Below are positions 1 to 10,884 of a stretch of 64,000 nt of DNA, piece by piece. The notes below the pieces were generated by a model. The model searched no databases. It was not told the DNA's origin and worked only from the letters and a program-made list of their open reading frames with translations. Each line of letters opens with the position of its first letter. Position 1 is the first letter of the stretch. The stretch is from assembly GCF_037042905.1 (NCBI RefSeq), contig NC_087252.1, positions 37,742,056 through 37,806,055 on the forward strand, in the 5' to 3' direction. The translations under genes and the position numbers were made by a program. The DNA comes from Lytechinus pictus (Eukaryota; Echinodermata; Echinoidea; Temnopleuroida; Toxopneustidae).

Positions 1-140
1 CTCTCTTGAAGATTCAGTATGATTCTCTTTGTTAACTAAGGAGATTGTGCAATTTTCCTGTAGAAAACTTATGACATTGATGGATTTCCATACAGTTGAG
101 ATCGATTTGATCAATCGTAATTCTTTGTAAGACGGGGCCT
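1..140. mobile_element. Family C MITE, partial (cut by window edge)
   Basis: Ends in GATTTGATCAATCGTAATTC and TTTGTAAGACGGGGCC; only the right arm lies inside the window. Confidence 0.65.
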
Positions 141-2336
141 AGATTCATTCACACCATGTTTGTATGTATTGTCTCTTCTTCGTTTCAGACTTTTATTTAG
201 GTGCATGATATCAAAATTTTCATATTTTTGTCCCCCAAGTTTTGATGCAGTCAGGTCATTGAGAGTTTGATGGTTGAGTACTTTTGTTTCATGTACAGTA
301 GGTTATATGGTTCACAACATTTGCGCCGGCGACAATTGCTCGAGGCTTTATTTTGTGTAAGATATAGTGATAGGGTTAGGATTGCAAGAGGGTTTTATGT
401 TAGGTTTAGGATAGGGTATACTGTTAAATCCAGGGTTGATGTTGGTCATTCCGTTAACGTGTGGAATTTACAGCGGAGCAATTGTCGCCGGAGCAAGTGT
501 TATCGAACCGGTTATACATGTTTATCAGGGGCCCTTTTCCTAAAACTTGGTATAATAACAAATTTGCAACAACAGTTTTAAAGCGGCACCTTGACAGAGT
601 ATATAAGGCCTGCTTTTACAAACTTTGCTCATTCTCCTGAAGATGACAAGAACACACAAAACGTCGAGTTTGCTTGGTCCTAGAAAGAACCATGGTGTAC
701 CGTGAAACCTGCTACACTATTTTTAAAGCTACTGAAATCATTCAATTTGATTGGCTGATAGTAAACTTGTTATAGAAATTGTGCATTTGTTATTATAACA
801 AGTCTTTGTGAAACGGGGCCCAGTCTTAGAATTGGGATTTCCAAGGAATATGTGTATATACAGCTTGGGATATGGTTATTAGACCAAACTGTATGGGAGA
901 TTGGTAGAAAAGTGGTCTAACGGAGTTGTTAATTTTTGTTGTAATTATTATGCCTTAAGACAGGGCTCGACATTAGCAGTGGCCCGGGGCAACCAAAAAT
1001 GAGAGCCTGGCCACCAAAATTCTTTAAAGCCCACACTTGGTGACCCGGTTGGCCTACCAAAGTTTTGATAAATTGTAATGTTTTCTACTGATTATTTGGG
1101 TGGTCTGATCGGGCCATCAAGAAAAAAAGTTAGTGTGGAGCCTTGCTTAAGAGTCTAGTGGTTTCATGGTACACCTTGTATCTTTCATGGGCATATGTTG
1201 GGTGATACGACATATGCTCCTGCGACATTTATTCCAGTGTTAATATCTCGGAGGGCATAGGGTTAGAATTCAGATTGTTATAAAGTTTTTGGTTCAGAAT
1301 AATGTAAGGATAAGGATTAGGGTTAATTTAGTTTTGGAGGTTAGATTTTATGTTTGGCTTAACATGAAGATTTTCCATTGGCAATTGTTGTTGGAGCAAA
1401 TGTCATGGAACTATATGTTGGTCCTGTAATGGACCAGCAAAACTTGACGTTTTGACTAGCGTGTTCTTGTCGTCTTCGGGAGAAGCACTTGTTGAAGCGT
1501 CAAGTTTGGTCATCCTTTTCAGGACCAACATATGCCCACTAAAGACACATGGTGTGCTGTGAAATTACTCTTTTTCGCCGCTATGGAAATCTTCAAAAGT
1601 TATACATGTATTATGTTTTAGCCACCAAATTAAAGCATTACATTCTTTCATAGGATTTTTCTATTACAAAAAGTAAGAATTGTGTTTTATTGAGAAAAAT
1701 TGGTTCTTTATGTCTCTATATTTAATAAAACTAAACAGAAGTATAAGCAATCAGATGACTAATTTCGGTGTAACTGGACCAAGGTGAACAGTCATTAGGG
1801 AGTCAAAATACAGTTTTGGGAATCACTGAGTTAGTTTGATTTAATTCTATAGGTATAATGTAGTTTGTAGATTAGAAAGAGTTCATTACTCCTTGTCTTG
1901 TATCTGATATGATCTATTTGTGTAAAAATTTGTTTTTATTGAAATTATAATGAGGACCTAATGTATTGTATTGTGATAAGTAATGAATCCTACTGCAATA
2001 AAATCACTTTAAAATATGTGTATGTATGTGTCGACTGTTAACGTAAACTTTTGTATTGAGAAATCGCCTAGAAATTATCTTCATGGATAATTTTTTTTAA
2101 GCGAATTAAGATTTTCTTTCTGGTCGGTGATTGTTTCCTTTTTCTTTTCGTTGATTTTAAGTAGATTTTGCTCGAAGGACATACATTACATTTATTGCAC
2201 AATCCGTTCACTTTTGTACTGTCTAATGATAATGACAATTTCTTATATAGCACTTACAATTTATTGTATCAGAAGTCTCAAAGTGCTCTACAGTAAATCA
2301 GCATGATTACCATCACTTAATTAGTAGTGCAACTGT
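141..2336. other. Intergenic; nothing but short MITE relics
   Basis: AT-rich, with the two GGCGACAATTGCTC-type elements and small diverged repeats. No coding signal seen. Confidence 0.5.
300..510. mobile_element. Short MITE with GGCGACAATTGCTC arms
   Basis: GCCGGCGACAATTGCTC and GAGCAATTGTCGCCGG flank a GGGTTAGG-bearing interior. A diverged relative is at about 1195-1425. Confidence 0.65.
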
Positions 2337-2744
2337 TAAGCCCGTCTCACACTGCAATTCATTGCAATCCGTATTTCAAATTAATTGTGATGACATTTGA
2401 TATGGATATTCCAAGCAATAAAATATTACGGATCACAGTTCAGAATAGTGATAGGACTACTGAAATCGAAATTCAGTCCAGTTATAGAGCCTCCCTGAAT
2501 GAATAAAAACAACTTCAATTCCAAATTGTATAGACGTCCTCATCGGCTGCGACTTGAAGCCAATTTGGACTTTACTCCGACCATAGGGCTTGCCGCAAAG
2601 TAAAAAGATAATTTTAGTTTTCCTAACAATATGCCAAACTTTAAATAAAATAATTTTACTTCTTGCAACTTTCATATTTAATGTTAAATGCGATTTCTTG
2701 AAAAATTGAGTCGCACCGGATCGCATAGTGTGAGACGGGCTTTA
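2337..2744. mobile_element. MITE, about 408 bp
   Basis: TTAAGCCCGTCTCACACT at left and AGTGTGAGACGGGCTTTA at right; AT-rich non-coding interior. Confidence 0.75.
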
Positions 2745-3011
2745 GGAGCAATGCTTACATGTAACTTTTACTATTGTCACATTTTGTTTATGGACAACAG
2801 ATGGTATTACTATTATTTCAATGTAATTTTTTTTTACCAGAAAGGTGATTATGTAAATGTTGACCACGTTGAAATTAAATTCAAAAATTCAAATAAATCT
2901 TTCGGATATTGTCTTGAATCATGTGTCTCCTCCGTTCTATCAAGATAAATCTACCATTTCTATGCAATTTTGGAAAAAATATAAAATCAGAGAAACAGAC
3001 AATTTTGGCAC

Positions 3012-3350
3012 TTAACCCTATCTAGGGGGGGGGGGGCCTTGGAGGCCCCCCTCAACGATTCGCGCAATATTTTCACCGCGCGAATTTTTTTGACCGCGCC
3101 GCTCGCTGACTTTTTAATTTCAAGTCTTGCGCAACTTTTGAGACCAATTTTGCGTCACCCGGGTACGCAACGTGTGTGCATGTCAGACCAAAAATTGCTC
3201 AAAAACGTGATTTTGTGTACAAAGTCAATGCAAATTGTGTTTTCAACCAAAAATCATAAATGTATGATTATTATTAGTTTTGCTGGTCTAAATGTATTTA
3301 TTTTATGCTTTTTATTATCTCAGATGAGTCCCCAACGAATATCCAGCTTT
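3012..3350. mobile_element. piggyBac-type MITE, 5' end only
   Basis: TTAACCCTATCTAGG followed by a poly-G run and GGAGGCCCCCC, then the interior shared with the 4003 and 18412 copies (GAATTTTTTTGACCGCGCC). The far end is missing. Confidence 0.7.
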
Positions 3351-4002
3351 ACATTATAGACATTTGCTGAAGACTCCCACTGACGGTATACAGCTTGGGA
3401 AATGATTAATGTACCATACCGTATTTATGGTGGCTCTGAAGTACGGTCGACAACACACATGTTCACATTTATTAGTATTCTTACTGTTAATTTGAACCTC
3501 AAATAAAAGCATACTTTCATTCATATTTTCATAAAATAAGCTTAATGTGATTTGTTCCAAAATTGGGTCATGGACCAGTGGTAAGGTATGCGGTGGCCTT
3601 CTCAGTCAACATGTGCCTTGAAAATGAAAAAAAACCAATGAAGCGTAAACACGGTAGTCCGTGTGTTTATGATGGGCATCTTGGCCTTGACAGGAGGCAT
3701 AATTGCGCCCTATGGTTCAATCACAGCAAGGACATACAGACATTAACAAACCTGGGAATTTAATTGTCAAATTGTAAAACGGGACAAATTTAATAACAAC
3801 TTAACCCTGAAATAAACCATGTGTCAAAGTGTCTTTATTAAACAAGTGGAACGCCTCTGGCAGTCTCGCCTGCATTACGCAATTTAATATAGCAGCAGTG
3901 CTAACTTTGAAAACTACTATAAAATAATCATTTACAAAAACATCATTTATATAATGACATAATACCACGTTCATTGACCATAAATGACATTTGAACGGAG
4001 AC

Positions 4003-4782
4003 TTAACCCTAAAATGGCCGGGGGGGGTTGAATCAACCCCCCCCCTCAACATTTTCTGCGATCATTAATTCTGCCGGGCGAAATTTTTTGACCGCGCCAC
4101 TCGCAGAGTTTATACTTTTAAGTCTCGCGCATCTTTTGAGACCAAATTTACGACGCCCGGGTACGCGGTTCCAAAATTCACAACATTTTGTAAGTGCATG
4201 TCAGACCAAAAATTGTTCCAAAATGTGATTTTGTGTACAAAGTCAATGCAAATTGAGTTTTCTCATCTTATTCATAAAGATATGATTATTTTTACTTTAA
4301 ACAGCTGAAAGCAATTGATTTTAGCATAATTATGCTTCAAAAAGGTTGTGCAATAAATCTGGTGAAAAAAACAAAGAAAAACAAAAGGTTGAAAAACAAA
4401 GAAATACATAAGAAATTCATAAAACAATAAGATACATAAGAAATTGATTTCCAAACCAAAGTTTTTTTCAATTGCCATTGTTAAGAATGCTACAAAGAAT
4501 ATTTTTACCAAAAATTAGCATTCTAGGAGCTTTATTTAGTGAATTAGAGCAAAAAGTATGATTTATGCATAAATTAGCATAATTAATTCATATAAAATAA
4601 AATCTCATTATCTTGGAAAATTTTACCATACAGCCTTGTAGATTACATCGCACACTACCAGCGTGCAAATTTTTGCGGCGCTCGCGCGATCGGCGGCCGA
4701 GATCTCAGGGGGGGGGTTGAATCAACCCCCCCCCCCCCCCAGCCACAGAACAGCCAAAAAAGCCCGGCCTAGTTAGGGTTAA
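4003..4782. mobile_element. piggyBac-type MITE, complete
   Basis: Begins TTAACCCT and ends AGGGTTAA: TTAA target plus CCCT termini, as in piggyBac elements. A subterminal G-run/C-run hairpin lies at each end (GGGGGTTGAATCAACCCCC). No transposase. Confidence 0.8.
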
Positions 4783-4789
4783 GACTGTC

Positions 4790-5955
4790 AACTACACCCA
4801 TGTCCACATTTCATTCACTCTATCCATAAACTTTCAAAGTTATGATGGCAATTCAACAATTACCCCAACATGGCCTAAGTTTATTGACCTTTGACTTGGT
4901 TTTGTGACCTGAAACTCACAGGGGATGTTCAGTGATGCTTGATTACTCGTATATCCCAAGTTTTATGAACTAGATCCATAAACTTTCAGAGTTAGGATGG
5001 TAATTCAACAAATACCCCCAACACGGCCAAAGTTCATTGACCTTTAATGACCTTTGACCATGGTCATGTGACCTGAAACTCGTACAGGATGTTCAGTGAT
5101 ACTTGATTACTCTTATGTCCAAGTTTTATGAACTAGATCCATAAACTATCAGAGTTAGGATGGTAATTTAACAAATACCCCCAACATGGCCAAAGTTCAT
5201 TTACCTTAAATGACCATTGACCATGGTCATGTGACCTGAAACTCGCACAGGATATTCAGTGGTACTTGACTAACCTAATGTCCAAGTTTCATAAACTAGA
5301 TCCATAAATTTTCAAAGTTATGATGGTAATTCAACAAATACCCCAAACTTGGCCAAAGTTCATTGACCCTAAATGACCTTTGACCTTGGTCATGTGACCT
5401 GAAACTCAAGCAGGATGTTCACTAATACTTGATTAACCTTATGTCCAAGTTTCATGGACTAGATCCATATATTATCAAAGTTATGATAGTAATTCAACAA
5501 ATACCCCCAACTTGACCAAAGTTCATTGACCCTAAATGACCTTTGACCTTGGTCACGTAACCTGAAACTCGAGCAGGATGTTCACTAATACTTGATTAAC
5601 CTTATGCCCAAGTTTCATGAACTAGGTCTATATACTTTCTAAGTTATGATGTCATTCCAAAAACTTAACCTTCGGTTAAGATTTTGAAAATAATTTTCCC
5701 AACATGGTCTAAGTTCATTGACCCTAAATGACCTTTGACCTTGGTCATGTGACCTGAAACTCAGGCAGGATGTTCAGTAATACTTGATTAACCTTATGTC
5801 CAAGTTTCATGAACTAGGTCCATATACTTTCTAAGTTATGATGTCATTTCAAAAACTTAACCTTAGGTTAAGATTTGATGTTGACGCGACCGCCGCCGCC
5901 GTCGCCGTCGGAAAAGCGGCGCCTATAGTCTCGCTCTGCTATGCAGGCGAGACAA
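4790..5955 (+). repeat. Tandem element, period about 160-180 bp, with TGACCTTTGACC units
   Basis: About six diverged units carrying GTGACCTGAAACTC, CTTGATTA and CAAGTTTCATGAACTAG. It ends in a GC-rich cap (GACCGCCGCCGCCGTCGCC) and GTCTCGCTCTGCTATGCAGG. No gene. Confidence 0.75.
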
Positions 5956-6064
5956 AAATTAATGTCTCTCATAGAAGATTATATAAGAAAAGTTTTGTAA
6001 TAATTGGCTTAAACTGTATTCCTCCAACAATGACTGTTTAAAAAAAATTCACACAAGACAGGAA

Positions 6065-7876
6065 TGAGGTTTAATACATCAATATTTATTGTAAATGGAT
6101 AATTCAATATTATGCTCAAAATGTTGCCAATTGCTAAAGATTAGTAATTGTATTCATGAAAATAACAGAAAAAGTAAAGAGATTTCATAGAAACTACAGT
6201 ATGTCATTAATTTACTTTTCAAGCAGTAAAGTGTTCACAACAAAGACAAGCATTGTGCTTTCTCAAATATTTACAACCTAAATGAATAAATAAGGATTCC
6301 CCCTCTTTATATACAATGTATAAAACAGAATACAACATACTAACAATATATACATGAACATATTCTAGCTGGATTTTACCTAAAACAGAAAAAAAAATAA
6401 AATAAAATGGAAAATCAACTGCACTAAAAATAAAACAAAAACAGCAACTGAAGAAAAGAAATCTAGCTATCAGTCTTAAGAAAAAAAATAAGCAGCAAAT
6501 AAATAGAAGATAAATATATCTATTGACTAAACTTTCTCTCTAACCACAAGAAAATAAATCTTGAAGAGTTACCTCAGTTTTTAATCAATCAATAGTTATT
6601 TTCATCCAATACAGATGAACTTTCATTATCAAATCAAACATTTTAAAGACATTTTTCTATAATTAGAAAATGGCATGTAAATAGACAAGTTGATTAATTA
6701 TTTTGTTACGTTTGTCATTTGAAATGATTAAATTTTCATACATCTATTACTATCTAATTCTCGAATCAAAAGCAGGAAACTGACGAGACTACTTTTCATG
6801 ATTTTGTCAGTTTATCGTAAGGTGTCAATGTTAATAATTGGAGAACGATTGATCCGATCAACCTCAAGTATATGAAAATCCATCGATGTCATAATGTTTT
6901 CTTTAGGAAATTTGCACAACGTCTTTAAAACAAAGAGAACATACTAAATCGTCAAAAAACAGTGAGTGTATGAATATACATCATATCTAGAAAATATTTT
7001 GCACAAAACATGCATTTTGGATGTTAATGTTGCTGGCTTTCCATAGTTGTGGTTGATTGGATCAATCGTAACTCTTTGTAAGACGGGGCCCAGCTCTATG
7101 AAACAGCCCATTACGTATGCAGCATAAAACTCTTCGCTAGCAGTGGCAACTAGAAAATATGGAAATATTGTTCAATAGTCTATCACAACAAAGTTTCTTT
7201 GATTGTTTAATGTTACAATAAAGGTTAATATTAATTGAAAGTTCTCTGCAAAAGGAATGGTCAGTTCCTCAGTGAATTTGTAATGGATGGCAAGACGCAA
7301 GCTACCAACATACACTGCTTTGATAATTGCTAATTTTACTGGCCAACAGAGCCGTCCCTCAATGATGTTTGCACTAAATTTCATTACAATAATCTCATAA
7401 AGCGAGTTCTGGTATAGAAATCCATTTTCAATAGGAAATGATTGAGAAGCTGTCCTCAATTGTTTATCATACGCCAGAATGCTTATTTAGAACAACAAAG
7501 GTTAATTAAACTAATTCAGGATTGCTTGAAATATTCATTTCATTACTGCATGCATTTCCTGGGGTAGCTAACACAGACAAGAAAGGAATTTTTCTGCACA
7601 TCATTTAATGTCCCTCGGCCCATTTTCATACAAAGCAGATTCAGAGTTTGGGAACTTTGTAGAAAACATGTAACAACAATATAGGCTATGAAAAGCATGC
7701 CATCAAATTGACTAGGGATTAATTGCTCAAATTGACTAGGAAATAATTGCGCATTGAGCTTGCATTTCATTTTGATATCATGTTTTTTTTTTTAAACTTG
7801 ATTTGTTTACTGAGCAATACACATACGTGTAATATTTTCAGTTTGTAATTTGGGTGTAAGTTTGACACAATCCATA
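6065..7876 (-). other. Probable PRDM10 3' UTR
   Basis: An AT-rich non-coding span follows the stop codon at 7877-7879. The most distal plausible poly(A) signal before unrelated tandem repeats is AATAAA on minus at 6090-6085. A MITE of the GTTACGATTGATC family lies inside it at about 6838-7092. Extent inferred from signal and position only. Confidence 0.4.
6838..7092. mobile_element. Family C MITE in the probable PRDM10 3' UTR
   Basis: Arms AACGATTGATCCGATCAA (left, diverged) and TTGATTGGATCAATCGTAAC, ending TTTGTAAGACGGGGCCC. Opposite internal orientation to the other copies. Confidence 0.7.
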
Positions 7877-10800
7877 TTATCTGAAGGTCTGGTTGAAGTT
7901 GGCCCAGTTGCGGGCAGCAAGGAAGACCTGTTGGGTCTGTCCTTGTTGGTTCTGGACCTGGATCTCGACCTGTCCTGGTTGGACCTGGACTCCTTGGTGT
8001 GGGTTCCCTTGCGATTCAGTCTGGATGATAGATGATGCAACAGGAACACTGTTCTGGGGAACAGACTGGAGCTGGAGAAGCTGCGTGGGTGCTTGGAACT
8101 GCGTTGGAGACTGCCGAAGGTGGCTGACATCGATCGTCGGAGGGCCCGCTTCGACTTGCGTCACCTCGACTGCATTAGGCTGGCTGGCCGAAACGGTTGT
8201 GGCGACTTGACCGACTGGCTGGCTGATGCCCAGTGCAGCTTGGCTAACAGCCATTGCAGCCTGGGTGACGGTCAATTGAGGCAATTGGTTCTGGACAACG
8301 GTTGCTTGGTTTGCTTGAAGGGAAACCGGAACAGTGATAGTTTGTGGCTGACCGGATATCTGGAATGTTGATTGGCCTAGGAGTCCGGTCTGTGCATGCA
8401 TGATCCTCTGGGCCAGGTTTTGGTAATCTGCATTGGGCTGCTGACGGAATTCATTGATGGTCTGTGAAAGTTCTGACATGGCCTGGGTTAGCAGGTCGGT
8501 GGCTTGGACAGACTCCGTCTGCACAACAGGCACCTGACTTGTTTCAATATACCGGATAGTAGGTTGGGTGTCAGAGGTACGTTCAGCACTGGTTGACGCG
8601 TTGTCATTCTGATTTTGAGCAACAACCACTTGTAATGTTGGCTGGCCTCCAAGGACCTGCCCACCGAGGTGTTGCAAGATAGGTTGTAGGGTTGTGCTTC
8701 CATCGGGGTTGACGGTCGCTATTTGGATATTCTGGATGTCATTCGCTGTAAGCTGTGCCTGATTTTGAGAGATGACCTCCTGGACAGCTTGCTGAATGTT
8801 CTCTGGTACTTGTGCCACCAACGTGATGGACCCAGGCTGTTGGCCTTCATTTTGGACTGCAGTCTGCTCCTGGACTACAGTCAACTGTTGAGGATTATTC
8901 ATCATGGCTGCTGCCTGGACAGGTTCCATATGCTTCTTGCGGACATGGTCCATCATCTTAGCCTTGGTACTATACTGCCGCGGACAATGGGCACACGCAA
9001 AGTAATGCGTTGTTGTCGTTCCTGCAGGTGCTGTGTGTGGGTCACCGAATGGGCTGTTGGGGTCACCCTTGGTTTTGCGAAGACTGGGTGGAACAGAAGC
9101 CCCAGGGTGGTTTTTCATAATATGTATCTTCCTCTTGCTACTGCTCTTGTAGACTTTCTCACAGTATGCACAGAAGTAGTTACGGTTCGGTTTGACAATC
9201 GGTAGGTTAAGTTCTGGAACAGTGTCCGGTGCAACCTGTGGATGGCGCTTAGCTAGATGATTAACAAGCATCCCTCTACGCTTGAACCCCAAGGTGCACA
9301 GACGACACTTGAAAGTAAAAGCTGTCATTTCAGATGGAGGAATCTTTGGCTTGAAGGGTTCCTTTTTGGGTTTCCCAGCTAGCAACTTATTCCGTAGTTC
9401 CCGTTCAGGATTGTGCATTCTGGACATATGCTCTTTCAGTTTGTCTTTTCGCTTGAACTGCTTGCCACAGTTGGCACAGAGGAAATCCTTCCGATCCGAG
9501 TGACGAAGCATGTGAAGCTTTAGCTTGTCTGGACGAGGGAATACCTTGTCACAATACATGCAAGGGAACTCCTTCAATGAATGGAAACCCCTTATATGTT
9601 TCCTCACCTGGTTGTATTCAGTGAAGCGCTTGCCACAGCGAGGACATGTAAAGTATCCATTAAAGGCATGGGTTTGGACATGAAGCTTCAGGTGCTCATT
9701 ACGATCAAATGTTTCATCGCAAAAAGGACATGTGTAGTACTTGGTCCCACTGTGGGTTTTCAAATGGACCGCCAATGCTGAATTGTTCAAGAAACACTTG
9801 TTACAGAAATCACACTGAACAGTTTTTTTCCGCTCCCTTAAATGGAGGTCCATGTGTCGGTCATAACGTAGCTTGATACGGAACACCTTGAAGCACTCTC
9901 GACATCTGTATGTTGGACGAGTCTTGGAACGTAATACAAACTCCCCAGTGGAACCCTGTCGGCGGCCATGATCAGTGGCATGTAGCGCTAATTCCTTCTG
10001 AGATGGAAAAACCTCTGTGCAAGTGGGGCAGACAAAACCACCTTTAGTGTCTACGCTGCTCTGTTCTTCTTCATCGTTCTCTGCAGCCTGTCCTGCGGCA
10101 ACGGTTGATGCCTCTCCTTCGCCATCAACTAGCCTCTGACCCTCCTGGCTGGCATCAACACCTTCTCCACCACCAACGAATCCATCAGCTCCATTTTCTT
10201 CTTTGATATCCTTTATCTTCATATCCATTTCGTCTTCTTCATCTTCATCTTCTTCGTCCTCCTCATCCTCTTCTTCTTCCACTTCTCCGTCTTCCATCTC
10301 ATCCTCCATATCCTCCTCACCATCATCTCTCATTCCTTCAGGATTCTCACCAAAGTGAAGGCTGACATGGATCTTCAACAGTCGTTCACTCTCAAACTCC
10401 AAGTCGCAGTGTTCACAAGAAAATGTAAGGGTCCCATCGCTAGGTTGGTCCGACTTCCGTCGCCTCACTGGCGGCAGTGGCCCCGAGAACTCGCCTCTCT
10501 CTTTATGTCGGCGCATGTGACGCGTTCGGTTGTAAATGTGGGCGAACGTCTTATTGCACACATCACACGTGAAGTTCTTTTCACCGGAATGCTTCACCAG
10601 GTGGCGCTGTAGACTGTAAAATCTTGGAAACTTCTTCTCGCAGAAATCACAGTTGTACTCATCCTTGGTCTCGGTCTTTATGTGTTCCAGCTTTGCCTGC
10701 GCAAGTTTGCGCTGCCGTTGCTTGTAGCCTTCGGGATACTTCCTTGGCCTTCCTCGCTTGCCTCTTCCTCGACTCTTGACGAGCGGTGCATCGTGGGTGG

Positions 10801-10884
10801 ACAGGTGTTTCTGGAGGAGTTCTGAGGTTCTGAATTTGCGTGTGCACTCAAAGCAGGGCCATGTGTTCTCCTTTTCTTGCATTT
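7877..10884 (-). CDS. PRDM10: PRDM10 terminal exon: AT-hook, 14 C2H2 fingers, Gln-rich tail
   Basis: Acceptor TTTGACAG sits directly upstream of 10884; the split Glu codon (G from the PR exon plus AA) keeps the frame. In exon residue numbering: finger 1 at about 10-31, AT-hook core KRGRPRK at about 43-49, fingers 2-3 at about 78-127, finger 4 at about 155-177, an acidic run at about 187-220, finger 5 at about 284-306, and fingers 6-14 in a row to about 652. A Gln/Val/Thr-rich tail follows, containing TDLLTQAMSELSQT, a stretch shared with vertebrate PRDM10. IKTE and IKEE match the SUMO consensus. Fingers 1 and 6-14 correspond in order to the ten vertebrate fingers as I recall them; fingers 2-5 look additional. 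The reading frame is open for 1000 codons with no interruption. Confidence 0.93.
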
